The translations under genes and the position numbers were made by a program. A stretch of DNA of 64,000 nucleotides, from contig NZ_FYDE01000005.1 in NCBI RefSeq assembly GCF_900186535.1, positions 62,001-126,000 of the forward strand, read 5' to 3'. How positions within the stretch are numbered: position 1 is the stretch's first letter; every line of letters starts with the position of its first letter. The DNA is from Marasmitruncus massiliensis. GTDB lineage: Bacteria; Bacillota; Clostridia; Oscillospirales; Ruminococcaceae. Under the pieces are notes generated by a model, which saw only the letters and a program-made list of their open reading frames with translations, was not told the origin of the DNA and did not search any database. This document shows positions 43,833 to 52,352 of the stretch, one piece after another.

Positions 43833-44362
43833 TGCAGCGAATCCTTTAAAATCTCCGCACGCCGGGAATTGGTCAGCACCTCAACCAGCTTCAGACCAAA
43901 TTCAATTGATACGCCCGGCCCCTTCGCGGTAATGATGCGCCCGTCTACACATACGGGCTCCGCCGACAGCACAGCGCCTGCCAGCTGTTCCTCATAGCCG
44001 GGGAAACAGACCGCCTGTCTGCCGTTCAGCAGCCCCTTATGCCCTAAAATAGACGGGGCGGCACAGATCGCCCCAATCCACTTATCGTTCTGCACACAAT
44101 AATCAATAACGGTCTGAACCGCCTCTGATTTTTCCAGTGACAACGTTCCGGGCATCCCCCCGGGAAGGACAACCATGTCGAGTCCTTCCGGCTTGATGTC
44201 ATCATCCACCAGATCGCAGCGCACTGTAATTCCGTGTGAACCGGTAATGTCCCGTTTTCCAATGCCCACCGTCTGAACCGACAGTTCGGCCCGCCGCAGC
44301 AGATCCACCTGTGTCAATGCTTCAATCTCCTCGAACCCCTGACCTAAGAACACATAAATCAT
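43820..44362 (-). CDS. DJ-1/PfpI family protein
   Basis: 180 residues from ATG 44362 (GGAGGTTTCGGTG upstream). MIYVFLGQGFEEIEALTQVD is the DJ-1/YajL-type start with the conserved Glu, and the nucleophile Cys lies in GAICAAPSILGHKGLL (near residue 100). The catalytic-site elbow and length match YajL/DJ-1 more than class I GATases. Reported activities are chaperone, deglycase (disputed) and redox sensing. Co-transcribed with the cyclo-ligase. Confidence 0.9.
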   Translation of the reverse strand: MIYVFLGQGFEEIEALTQVDLLRRAELSVQTVGIGKRDITGSHGITVRCDLVDDDIKPEGLDMVVLPGGMPGTLSLEKSEAVQTVIDYCVQNDKWIGAICAAPSILGHKGLLNGRQAVCFPGYEEQLAGAVLSAEPVCVDGRIITAKGPGVSIEFGLKLVEVLTNSRRAEILKDSLQCRG

Positions 44363-44382
44363 CACCGAAACCTCCTTCTCGT

Positions 44383-45261
44383 TCAATCCAGTACAAGGCT
44401 GATATAGGGCGCGGCGCCTCCCGCACGATAAACACGCTCCCTCGCATCCGCGTCATACCAGCACGCGGCTCCGGACGCCGCCTTTTTGAGCGGATAAGGC
44501 GAATGCATATCCATAGGAAGCCGCAGATGGTATTCGTCCGCGCTGAATTTCTGCTGCAAGACCGCCAGCGCCGTTTCCACAGACATCCCGTCCACAGCAA
44601 GCTCCTTGAGAAGGACAGACCCGCCGCGGTTATAGCAGACAGCTACGGCGTGCGAAGCGTCTCCGGTAGCCAATGTCAGCGTCTCGCCGCCGTTGAAGGC
44701 GGTTTCCGCCATCCGGTAGGCCAGAGAATCGCCGTCCCACCGCACGAACATGGTGCGCCCGGCAAAGGCCCGCTCCCTGATTTCCATAAATTCCTGTACG
44801 GTAGTGTCGGTAATGACAAAGCTTCCTTCAAATTTTGGTATGCGGCCGCGCTCCACAATTGCCTGTCCCGAATAAAATTCAGCGGAAAACCCGCGTTTGC
44901 CGTAAAAATTATATAACTGCGCGGAAGCCGGAACCAATACAGAAAGTTTTACCCCCTGCTCCTTAAGATATTTATGCACACACTCAATCAGTTTGGTGCT
45001 CAGCCCCCGCCCCCGGTAGCTTTGCTTTGTCGCCACCGCGTAAATATATCTGGCCGGCATAATTCCCGCCGGCGTCACCACCGTCATCGGCAGAAGCGAC
45101 AGCATGGAAACCGGATGCTCGCCGTCCATAAATACCAGCATATGGCGCGAAATATCATATCCGCCGAAATACAGGTCAATATATTGGTTACTGTCCCCGA
45201 AACACTCTTTCCAGAGTTCACGGAGTTCTCCCCGCATGGACTCTTCTGCAAATTGTATCAC
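44383..45261 (-). CDS. GNAT acetyltransferase, Eis-like
   Basis: 292 residues. The acetyl-CoA loop is in AVATKQSYRGRGLSTKLIEC (residues about 71-90), followed by HKYLKEQGVKLSVLVPASAQ and YNFYGKRGFSAEF, the order seen in Eis-type N-acetyltransferases that have a C-terminal extra domain. Here the second half (about 150-292) would be that divergent second GNAT/sterol-carrier-like part. The substrate, a lysine or aminoglycoside type amine, is unknown. It is 21 bases upstream of the DJ-1 gene. Confidence 0.82.
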   Translation of the reverse strand: MIQFAEESMRGELRELWKECFGDSNQYIDLYFGGYDISRHMLVFMDGEHPVSMLSLLPMTVVTPAGIMPARYIYAVATKQSYRGRGLSTKLIECVHKYLKEQGVKLSVLVPASAQLYNFYGKRGFSAEFYSGQAIVERGRIPKFEGSFVITDTTVQEFMEIRERAFAGRTMFVRWDGDSLAYRMAETAFNGGETLTLATGDASHAVAVCYNRGGSVLLKELAVDGMSVETALAVLQQKFSADEYHLRLPMDMHSPYPLKKAASGAACWYDADARERVYRAGGAAPYISLVLD

Positions 45262-45292
45262 TTCTGAGCCTCCTCCGGTTGCATTGAATCTT

Positions 45293-46195
45293 TTATTTTT
45301 CTGTCAGCGAGAATTTTTCCAGGAGGATCGCCGGCTTATAGGATAGCTTTGCCTTTCGGAGCCCTTCATCGCCGACGTCATCCTCCCGGTTGACATACTG
45401 GAAATCTTCGCAGTTATGGGATACAAACTGCTGGTTAATCATCGGGTATGCACCGGCTATCTCATGGAATGCTTTTTCAATGTGCACAATAAACGTATCG
45501 GAATTGAGCGGGCGTCCCATCGTAAAGGCGATCACCTCGCCGTCCAGCTTCAGCAGGCCGCCGGACAGCCCCAGTGCCTGAAAATTGTTAAAGCAGTTGC
45601 GCACCGCACAGGCTTCCTCCGCCAGATCCGGGTCATCCCCGCAGCCGTACTCTTCGCACCAGCGCACATTCATCTTCCAGCATTCATCAATATTATCGCC
45701 CGTAATCGCCTCATAACTCCAGGCGCCCTCATGCTCCGTCTGGAAGCGGTTAATAAAGTTGCGCTTGGAATGCAGCTTTTTCCCGGCAAGCGTGATCAAA
45801 GCCTTGCTCTCATAGATATAATCAAAGGAATCCCTGACCTCCGTAAATTCAAAAGTATCGGGGTAAAGCATTTCAAGAAGCGCACGGTTTTCTTTTGTGA
45901 TCGCGTGCATCCGAAACAGCTCTCCCCTCCGGTCTGCGTCACGGCGCAGTTCCTCAATGATCGGCTTAATGTCGCCGCTCCCAGAGGGAAACAGATAGCT
46001 GGGTCTATGGGTTTCATCCTGCCTTGAGGAATGGACCACATAATACTGATCTACCCGGGCAATCTCGATGCCGTACAGCTTCCGGTAGATGAAATTGTTG
46101 GAAAAGGTATATTCACTGCCCCGCTGATCCCCCATTGCAAGAAGCGGCTCAATCCATGTTTTGTCACTCAGTTCTATTCTTTTAAAATCCAGCAT
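45293..46195 (-). CDS. DUF2156 (phosphatidylglycerol lysyltransferase-like) protein
   Basis: 300 residues, without membrane helices, matching the stand-alone C-terminal domain of MprF (DUF2156) found in Clostridia: FKRIELSDKTWIEPLLAMGD at the start, SEYTFSNNFIYRKLYGIE, AGKKLHSKRNFINRFQTE, EYGCGDDPDLAEEACAVRN and DEGLRKAKLSYKPAILLEKF at the end. The GNAT-like fold transfers an aminoacyl or acyl group; the substrate is unknown. It is separated from the GNAT gene by 31 bases, so the two acyltransferase-like proteins may be co-expressed. Confidence 0.85.
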   Translation of the reverse strand: MLDFKRIELSDKTWIEPLLAMGDQRGSEYTFSNNFIYRKLYGIEIARVDQYYVVHSSRQDETHRPSYLFPSGSGDIKPIIEELRRDADRRGELFRMHAITKENRALLEMLYPDTFEFTEVRDSFDYIYESKALITLAGKKLHSKRNFINRFQTEHEGAWSYEAITGDNIDECWKMNVRWCEEYGCGDDPDLAEEACAVRNCFNNFQALGLSGGLLKLDGEVIAFTMGRPLNSDTFIVHIEKAFHEIAGAYPMINQQFVSHNCEDFQYVNREDDVGDEGLRKAKLSYKPAILLEKFSLTEK

Positions 46196-46217
46196 AAAAA
46201 GTCCTCTCGAATTTTTG

Positions 46218-46877
46218 TCAAATTTGTCCTGCTGCCCGATAGACCTGATCGGCTATCAAGCTGACATCAAACGCCGCGTTTTCATCTGAACAGTGCACCA
46301 CCCGCCAATCAAACTTCTGCGCGGCGTAAAGCGCGCAGGTGCGGCAGCGCGCCATATAGCTCAGATTGGCCTCGTGGATATCTTTTTTGCTCTCATCGCC
46401 ATGGTAGCGCAACGAGAGCAGTTTTTTGGAAACATCGGGATGCATGTCCAGATAGATTACTAAATCGGGGCGCGGCAGCCCCAGCTTCTGATATTCAAAA
46501 TCTTCCAGCCACGCCGCAAATCCGTCCCACTCCTCCATCGGCAGCTTTGACATCTGATGCACCAAGTTGGATGTCGTGTAACGGTCAGCTAACATAGTAT
46601 ATCCGGAAAGGTACTCTTTTTTCCAGAATTGAGTATAGCTGGCATAGCGGTCAACAGCATAAAAGCTGGATGCCGCATAAGCGGAAACCTCGTCCGCCTG
46701 CCCGAAATCGCCGCCAAGGTATTGTTTCACAAGCGCAGAAGAAGGCTGGCTGTAATCCGGAAAACTGATCGCACGCACCTGTTTTCCTTCCCGCAGGAGC
46801 CGTTCCTTCAGCAGGCCGGCCTGTGTCTGCTTTCCGGAACCGTCCAACCCGTCAATAACAATCAGTTTGCCGCTCAT
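46218..46877 (-). CDS. Thymidylate kinase-like P-loop kinase
   Basis: 219 residues. P-loop [19 protein letters not shown] (residues 9-27), DR motif in [11 protein letters not shown] (near 95), [20 protein letters not shown] and a LID with [17 protein letters not shown]. The residue after the P-loop Lys is Gln (GSGKQT) where most P-loop kinases have Thr or Ser, so it is a variant thymidylate kinase. It overlaps thyX by 4 bases; together they would make dTTP precursors. A true dTMP kinase may also exist elsewhere. Confidence 0.82.
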   Translation of the reverse strand: MSGKLIVIDGLDGSGKQTQAGLLKERLLREGKQVRAISFPDYSQPSSALVKQYLGGDFGQADEVSAYAASSFYAVDRYASYTQFWKKEYLSGYTMLADRYTTSNLVHQMSKLPMEEWDGFAAWLEDFEYQKLGLPRPDLVIYLDMHPDVSKKLLSLRYHGDESKKDIHEANLSYMARCRTCALYAAQKFDWRVVHCSDENAAFDVSLIADQVYRAAGQI

Positions 46878-47653
46878 TCGGCCGCCCCCTGTTTCAGGCG
46901 CTCGATCAGTTCCCGCGTTTCCTGCGGCTTTCCGCAGGACATCTTTCCTTCCGTACAGGCTCCGCGCACACAGGGAGGCCCGGCTTTGGAAAACAAAGCG
47001 GGGGCAACAGCACTGACCAGCGCGAGCATTTGATCGGCGACATCACGGATCTCCCACTGGGCCCGGTTGCAACAGCGATGCCGGAAAAAATTCAGCAGGC
47101 TGCGTGCGTTCATGGTGACCACCATCTTGGTATCGCAGGCGTTAGGGAGCACAAAACGCGCGTCCTCAATCGCCTGCTTCTCCGCAAGGCGCGCGGCTGT
47201 CTTTTCCTCTTTTCCCTGCGCTGTCAGAGTTCTGGTGTGCTTGTCCCTCAGAATCTCAGCAATTCTGTCATAGCTCTCCTGAGCCGCCCGCATCGCCTTT
47301 TCGAATTCTTCTCTGGCCTGCGGAACAGAGACAATCTCGGGCGGCGTTACATAGGTAAACTGTCTTTCACGGACATAGCGCTGGCTCTGCACGCTATAGG
47401 ATGCGATTCGGTGGCGGGTAATCTGTGCCAACAGCGAACGGGAAACGCCTTCGATCCCGAAGGTAAAGCTTGCGTGTTCAATCGGGCTTTCATGCCCGAT
47501 TTCCGCGAGCATTTCCACAAATCCTGCGGTCTTTTCTTCGGTAAGGTTGTCCAATAAGTCGTCAATCGAAGCAGGCGAGTAACAAAGCTTCGCCGCCGCC
47601 GCAACCGTCCGCTCCGGGTTGGGCGTATACGTAATCAGGGTAACATTTGCCAT
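46874..47653 (-). CDS. thyX: Flavin-dependent thymidylate synthase
   Basis: 259 residues from ATG 47653 (GGAGGACAAAAAA before it). The ThyX motif RHRxxSxxxxSxRY is exact in [15 protein letters not shown] (about residues 79-93). [20 protein letters not shown] precedes it, and [20 protein letters not shown] near 190-209 holds the dUMP/FAD-binding Arg. It makes dTMP from dUMP with methylene-THF and FADH2, common in anaerobes. The C-terminus with [17 protein letters not shown] carries extra Cys residues that may form a metal site. Confidence 0.95.
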   Translation of the reverse strand: MANVTLITYTPNPERTVAAAAKLCYSPASIDDLLDNLTEEKTAGFVEMLAEIGHESPIEHASFTFGIEGVSRSLLAQITRHRIASYSVQSQRYVRERQFTYVTPPEIVSVPQAREEFEKAMRAAQESYDRIAEILRDKHTRTLTAQGKEEKTAARLAEKQAIEDARFVLPNACDTKMVVTMNARSLLNFFRHRCCNRAQWEIRDVADQMLALVSAVAPALFSKAGPPCVRGACTEGKMSCGKPQETRELIERLKQGAAE

Positions 47654-47683
47654 TTTTTTGTCCTCCATGAATAGCCGGTTTTG

Positions 47684-47709
47684 GACGTGGGCGCATTTAC
47701 GCCCACGTC
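47684..47709 (-). terminator. Hairpin after the 47725 gene
   Basis: GACGTGGGCG (47684-47693) pairs with CGCCCACGTC (47700-47709) around 6 bases, without a T-run on the minus strand. It probably stabilises or pauses rather than ends transcription ahead of thyX. Confidence 0.45.
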
Positions 47710-47724
47710 TTCCGGCAGGCTGGT

Positions 47725-48516
47725 TTAGATGAGATCGCTTTCATTCAGCTTTGGGGGGAAGAACTGACTCACCGGGAACTTGATTTTCTTGAACACTTCG
47801 CGTGGGTCATCCGTCGTGTTGCAGCTTTCCTTGTCGGGCACTGCGTAATCATATGCAGGAATCATCATCTGCACGCAACGCTCCAACTGGACAATGGTGA
47901 ACAATCCAATCGTAATCAGTACGACCTTCTGGGGCTTAACGGGGGCAAAATCGCCGTCAAACTTGCCGCAGACCGCGTTCGGCAGGTTAATTCCGCAGTC
48001 GAACACCCGGTTTGGAGTACATTCAACAAGTTTGGCGTCAAGGCACATCGGGTCGACGACATGTACACTCGCTTTGGGCATGTTCGTATTGTCATGCTCG
48101 CAGCAGTTCCTTGGGTCGGTGGAACAATAGACCTTCACGTTTCCGTCACTGCCAAACAGGATGACTTTCTTTGAAAATGCGGCGACTCCAACCACATTTG
48201 CAGGCGGAGCGGAAGCGGATGTATGAACACCCAGCGTCACCTTAAAGAAGAATGTGATATCAACCGAATAGAATCCTTTGTTAAAAGGAACCGGCTCCAC
48301 ATCCAAATAAACGGTGATAATTTCCACGTCTTTGCATTTAACGCTCATCGCGCTGTCAATGACCGGCTGAGCTCGGTCAGTAAAGAATACCTGCAGATCC
48401 GTGAGGCAATCTTTGTCGGTGCAGGAATCAAAAATCCTGCCGGCATCTATGCACACTGCTTCTTTAAAGCAGTTCGCTCCGGTTGCAGTAACAGGAGCTG
48501 ATTTTTGTTCTGCCAT
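47725..48516 (-). CDS. Uncharacterised Cys-rich protein, probably sporulation-linked
   Basis: 263 residues from ATG 48516 (AGGAGGATTCAT before it). Beta-rich soluble protein with paired Cys: [61 protein letters not shown]. The middle repeats a Val/Ile-rich strand pattern ([20 protein letters not shown]). No family I can name; similar conserved Cys-containing proteins occur in spore-forming Clostridia. A sigma-K-like promoter precedes it, so a coat or spore-surface role is the best guess. Confidence 0.7.
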   Translation of the reverse strand: MAEQKSAPVTATGANCFKEAVCIDAGRIFDSCTDKDCLTDLQVFFTDRAQPVIDSAMSVKCKDVEIITVYLDVEPVPFNKGFYSVDITFFFKVTLGVHTSASAPPANVVGVAAFSKKVILFGSDGNVKVYCSTDPRNCCEHDNTNMPKASVHVVDPMCLDAKLVECTPNRVFDCGINLPNAVCGKFDGDFAPVKPQKVVLITIGLFTIVQLERCVQMMIPAYDYAVPDKESCNTTDDPREVFKKIKFPVSQFFPPKLNESDLI

Positions 48517-48556
48517 ATGAATCCTCCTAGTTATGTTTTGAGCTGTACTCAATATC

Positions 48557-48582
48557 ATTTTATGAGGGATTCTTGTTTTTGT
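48557..48582 (-). promoter_or_regulatory. Sigma-K-like promoter of the 47725 gene
   Basis: On the minus strand AC (48581-48582), 16-bp spacer, CATAAAAT (48557-48564), matching AC-N16/17-CATAnnnT. It lies 41 bases before the ATG. Confidence 0.5.
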
Positions 48583-48660
48583 GCATCTGCGCGGAAATTT
48601 TCTGCCTGTTCCCTATTTTATTCTGTATTCGGCGTTCAGTCAACCATTTTACTCATGAAA

Positions 48661-49362
48661 TAGTTACCCCCCGGCAAAGCCGGGGGTTCTCCATATGCGG
48701 GCAAAGCCCTGTTTTACTAGCTGCGCCTCAAGGCGCTGGTACGGTCTGCCAATTGCAAAAGTTTGTTACTTGCTACCCGTAAACGGGTTTACGTACTCCT
48801 TGAGTGTCATCTGGTCTTCAACCTGATCTTCTTCCAGTTGATTTTTGATATATTGGGCTATTGCTTTATCATTCTTCCCTGCCGTATCCACAAAATAGCC
48901 CCTGCACCAGAATGTCCGGTTTCCATACTTGTATTTCAAATTCGCATGCCGCTCAAATATCAGCAAGGTACTCTTTCCTTTGAGAAATCCTACGAATCCG
49001 GAAACGCTCATCTTTGGTGGTATTTTCACCAACATGTGTATATGGTCCGGACACACCTCCGCTTCTATGATCTCCACCTGTTTCCAGTTACATAACTCCC
49101 TCAGTATTTTTCCTATCTCAGCCCGCATATTTCCGTATGTTACTTTTCTTCGATACTTTGGGGCAAACACTATATGGTATTTGCAATTTCAGCTCGTATG
49201 ATTTAAACTATCTATATCATTCGTCTTCATGTCGAATGTTCCTCCTTTTGATATGTCTCGTTGCAGTTGGCAGACCGCAGCTTCATTATATCAAAAGGAG
49301 GTTTTTTGCTATACTCATCGCTAAAGCTTTTTTGAACTCCCGGCACAGCCGGGAGTTTTCGT
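48661..49362 (-). mobile_element. IS200/IS605-type insertion sequence (decayed)
   Basis: About 700 bp bounded by two subterminal hairpins, CCCCCGGC-AAA-GCCGGGGG (48668-48686) and AACTCCCGGC-ACA-GCCGGGAGTT (49335-49357), which are the type of imperfect end structures recognised by HUH transposases of this family. It encodes only TnpA (no TnpB). No target duplication is expected. The transposase is interrupted by a stop, so the copy is probably not self-mobile. Exact ends are estimates. Confidence 0.82.
48766..49230 (-). pseudogene. tnpA: IS200-type transposase TnpA with in-frame TGA at codon 14
   Basis: From ATG 49230 (AAAGGAGGAACATTCGAC before it) the reading is MKTNDIDSLNHTS, then TGA (49191-49189), then NCKYHIVFAPKYRRKVTYGN, where relatives have Trp (HTSWNCKYH type). 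The remaining frame is intact: HUH motif in CPDHIHMLVKIPP and the catalytic Tyr in AIAQYIKNQLEEDQ. The simplest reading is a nonsense mutation of TGG. The C-terminus ends at VNPFTGSK, slightly short. A product could only start internally, for example at MFAPKYRRKV-like codons, losing the first beta strand. Confidence 0.85.
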
Positions 49363-49374
49363 ACGACAAGAAGA

Positions 49375-49414
49375 AAACAGCGGATTCCAACACGTTCGTG
49401 TGAAACCGCTGTTT
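49375..49414 (-). terminator. Terminator of the 69-residue gene
   Basis: AAACAGCGG (49375-49383) pairs with CCGCTGTTT (49406-49414), with an inner CACG/CGTG stem; TTTTCTTC follows on the minus strand. The IS lies just beyond it. Confidence 0.65.
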
Positions 49415-49425
49415 CCGATATGTAA

Positions 49426-49635
49426 TCACTTCGACGGCATCTGCATCCAAAGCTTTTCCATCTGCCGGGCACGCCATCCAAACTCCCGATTTCTCTCGTC
49501 CAGCCTGACCAGCTTGGGAGAACTATACGGTACATGCTGTCGAATCAGGAGTTCCATCCTTTTACGGTTGCATTGGATTCTCTTCCATAGATATTCGATT
49601 TTAAACGCCAAAACCCACTTTTTCATCTGCAGCAT
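49426..49635 (-). CDS. Small basic protein (69 residues), unknown
   Basis: From ATG 49635, six bases after AAGGTGGAG; a GTG at 49641 is less likely. The product is helix-rich and basic: KKWVLAFKIEYLWKRIQCNR, then ELLIRQHVPYSSPKLVRLDE. The helix-turn-helix pattern is loosely like Spo0E-type aspartyl-phosphate phosphatases but the SQxLD motif is absent, so no family is assigned. It has its own terminator and lies between the IS and pcrA. Confidence 0.45.
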   Translation of the reverse strand: MLQMKKWVLAFKIEYLWKRIQCNRKRMELLIRQHVPYSSPKLVRLDERNREFGWRARQMEKLWMQMPSK

Positions 49636-49759
49636 TAACACTCCACCTTGTTTTTAGACATCTTTTTTTTACTAACAGTTTTATTATATGCAGATGAAGA
49701 TAAAAATTTGTCGAAGCAAGGAACTTTCAACAATTTTAATTGTTAATTCTGGTCGAAAA

Positions 49760-52126
49760 CTACTTATTCTTACGCAATCTAGCGAATTTTTCCATTACTT
49801 TCTTTGTACCGACACCGTCAAACGCTACTTCTATCAGATGGTCATTACCCATAGGCGTTACCGACAGCACCAGGCCTGTTCCAAACACTTTATGCGTTAC
49901 CATATCCCCCGCCCTGATCGTAAACTCACCCGCGTCGGATGCCGGCATTGAACCGACACCCAGCATCTTATCGGTTTCGGATATGCGGGGCTTGCGCGGC
50001 TCTGTCTGTACCTGCTGGCGGCGGACCAGGGTTGAATCGTCCACCTCACAGAGTTCCGGGGGAACCTCTCCCAAAAAGCGGGAGATACGATTGCGCATGG
50101 TCTGGCCGAACAGCATCCTCTGGGCAGCTGTTGTGATAAAAAGGCGTTTTTTTGCGCGCGTGATTGAAACATATGCCAGCCGGCGTTCCTCTTCCACCTG
50201 CACAGGATCGTACATCGCCTGCATCCCGGGGAAAATCCCTTCTTCCATGCCTGCAATAAATACATTGTCAAATTCCAGGCCCTTGGCGGAGTGCATGGTC
50301 ATCATGACAACCGCATCCGTATCAGGATCGTATTTATCCAGATCGGTGTATAGGGAGATTTCTTCCAGAAATCCTGATAAAGACGGCTCCTCGTTTTCCT
50401 CCTCGTAACGGTGCATGGAGGTTTTGAGCTCCTCAATATTTTCCATGCGGGTCTGCCCTTCAAACCCCTCGGCGCGAAGCATCTGCAGATAGCCGGTTTC
50501 CTCCAGCAGCCTGTCCAGAAGTTCATCAAGCGGGCAGGTGCCCACCGCGTCGATCAGGCGGCGCATCATCGAGGCGAACTCCATCAGGTCACCCGCCTTG
50601 CGGCCCAGCGATGCATATTCATCCGCATGTTCCAGAACCTCAAAAAGGGTCACGCCAACCCCTTGCGCGATTTCTGCCGCGGCATTGACTGTGCTGTCGC
50701 CGAGTTTCCGTTTCGGCTCGTTGATAATCCTGCGCAGACGCAGCGTATCCGCCTGATTGTTGAGAACGGACAGATAAGAAACAATATCCTTGATTTCCTT
50801 GCGTTCATAAAACCGCAGCCCGCCGATAATGCGGTATGGGATGCCGAACTTTACCAGGCCGCGTTCAATCATGTTCGACTGTGCGTTCATCCGGTATAAA
50901 ATCACATGATCGGAAAATTTCGCACCGTTTTTGACATTTTCGGAAATGGTATCTCCGATAAAACGTGCCTCTTCTCCCTCGTCCACAGCCCGGTGCACCT
51001 TGATTTTGACGCCGGTATCATTCTTTGTCCAAAGGGTTTTCCCCTTGCGTTCGGTATTATGTTCAATCACCGCGTTGGCCGCGTCGAGAATCGTGGTGGT
51101 ACACCGATAATTTTGCTCAAGCCTGATCACCTTTGCCCCATGGAAGGTATCCTCAAACTGAAGGATATTCTCAATCGTAGCTCCACGGAATTTGTAGATG
51201 CTCTGGTCGTCATCGCCCACAACGCAAAGATTGCCGCTGGAAGAAGAAAGCAGCTTCACCAGTTCAAACTGTGCCCGGTTCGTATCCTGATACTCGTCAA
51301 CCATCACATAGCGGAAGCGGTTGCGGTAATATTCCAGTGCCTCCGGGAATTTCTGAAAAATCTGAACCGTCAGCATAATGATATCGTCAAAGTCGACTGC
51401 ATTCGCCGTCTTCAGCTGCCTTTGATAGATTTCATAGGTTTTCGCAATGACCTGTAAGCGGTAATCATCCCCCACCGTCAAGGCAAATTCGGCAGGGGTT
51501 CTCAATTCATCCTTTGCACGCCCAATTGCGGACAGAATTCCCTTCGGCTGAAATTTCTTGTCGTCAATATTCAGGTCTTTCAGCGCAGCTTTAACCAGGC
51601 GAACCGAATCGTCGGTGTCATAGATGGTAAACGAGCTTTCATAGCCCAGCCGGCTGATTTCCCTGCGCAATATCCGCACGCAAGCGGAATGAAAAGTAGA
51701 CGCGTTTATATCTTCCGCAACCGTCCCGAGCATCGCCCGCAGCCGATCCCGAAGCTCCCCCGCGGCTTTATTGGTAAAGGTAATGGCCAGAATATTCCAC
51801 GGCAGCACCGTTTTGTTCCGGATAAGCGCAAAAGCCCGGTCCATATCCCAGTTTCCGCCGTCGGCATAGTCCTCTAAAAACTCTACATCTTCTTCCGTCA
51901 GCCGGTCAGGCACGTGTTCGCTTGTATACGCATCGCCAAACTGAACCATATTGGCGATGCGGTTGATAATCACCGTAGTTTTTCCGCTGCCCGCGCCCGC
52001 AAGAATCAACACCGGCCCCTCGATAGTAAAAACCGCCTGTTTCTGCATAGGATTCATCCGTGCAAAGAAATCGTCTATAACCCTGCGCTTCGCCCTATGA
52101 AACCTGTCCTTCAGAGATTCATCCAT
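49760..52126 (-). CDS. pcrA: ATP-dependent DNA helicase PcrA/UvrD
   Basis: 788 residues. Superfamily 1 motifs in order: LILAGAGSGKTTVIINRIAN (I, near 37-56), NILAITFTNKAAGELRDRLR (Ia), FRYVMVDEYQDTNRAQFELV (II), VVGDDDQSIYKFRGA (III), IRLEQNYRCTTTILDAANAV (IV), VMMTMHSAKGLEFDNVFIAG (V), EERRLAYVSITRAKKRLFI (VI). The C-terminal Tudor-like domain binding RNA polymerase (FTIRAGDMVTHKVFGTGLVL) is kept. A 10-residue stretch between motifs I and Ia is longer than in Bacillus PcrA. It unwinds DNA in repair and replication-transcription conflicts. Confidence 0.96.
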   Translation of the reverse strand: MDESLKDRFHRAKRRVIDDFFARMNPMQKQAVFTIEGPVLILAGAGSGKTTVIINRIANMVQFGDAYTSEHVPDRLTEEDVEFLEDYADGGNWDMDRAFALIRNKTVLPWNILAITFTNKAAGELRDRLRAMLGTVAEDINASTFHSACVRILRREISRLGYESSFTIYDTDDSVRLVKAALKDLNIDDKKFQPKGILSAIGRAKDELRTPAEFALTVGDDYRLQVIAKTYEIYQRQLKTANAVDFDDIIMLTVQIFQKFPEALEYYRNRFRYVMVDEYQDTNRAQFELVKLLSSSSGNLCVVGDDDQSIYKFRGATIENILQFEDTFHGAKVIRLEQNYRCTTTILDAANAVIEHNTERKGKTLWTKNDTGVKIKVHRAVDEGEEARFIGDTISENVKNGAKFSDHVILYRMNAQSNMIERGLVKFGIPYRIIGGLRFYERKEIKDIVSYLSVLNNQADTLRLRRIINEPKRKLGDSTVNAAAEIAQGVGVTLFEVLEHADEYASLGRKAGDLMEFASMMRRLIDAVGTCPLDELLDRLLEETGYLQMLRAEGFEGQTRMENIEELKTSMHRYEEENEEPSLSGFLEEISLYTDLDKYDPDTDAVVMMTMHSAKGLEFDNVFIAGMEEGIFPGMQAMYDPVQVEEERRLAYVSITRAKKRLFITTAAQRMLFGQTMRNRISRFLGEVPPELCEVDDSTLVRRQQVQTEPRKPRISETDKMLGVGSMPASDAGEFTIRAGDMVTHKVFGTGLVLSVTPMGNDHLIEVAFDGVGTKKVMEKFARLRKNK

Positions 52127-52310
52127 TCCTATTTACCACACATTCTATCAGTATTACAAAGTTCCTCTACACACTTTATCCGGCAGACTCCCACAATCCG
52201 GAAAAAATGCTCCCGCCGCATGGTTGCAGCAGTTTTTCTTCTGCTCGACCAATTCAGGCATTTTTCCTTACCGGCTCTATTATAACATAAAATGGAGTTT
52301 TAGAGAATAG

Positions 52311-52338
52311 AAAAAGGCAGGTCTTTCGACCTGCCTTT
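52311..52338 (-). terminator. Terminator of the oadGB genes
   Basis: AAAGGCAGGTC (52313-52323) pairs with GACCTGCCTTT (52328-52338), loop TTTC; TTTTTC follows on the minus strand. The remaining 52139-52310 bases are gene-free and hold the likely pcrA promoter region (TATAAT on - near 52280). Confidence 0.88.
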
Positions 52339-52352
52339 GGAAGATATAACGA

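Noticed and set aside
46850-47653. Metal-binding tail of ThyX as a separate gene
   Set aside because: The Cys-containing end is in frame with thyX and has no start of its own.
49189-49191. Selenocysteine codon in TnpA
   Set aside because: The position is Trp in relatives and no role for Sec there is known; a nonsense mutation explains it.
49426-49635. Spo0E family phosphatase
   Set aside because: Helix layout is suggestive but the conserved SQxLD motif is absent; left as unknown.
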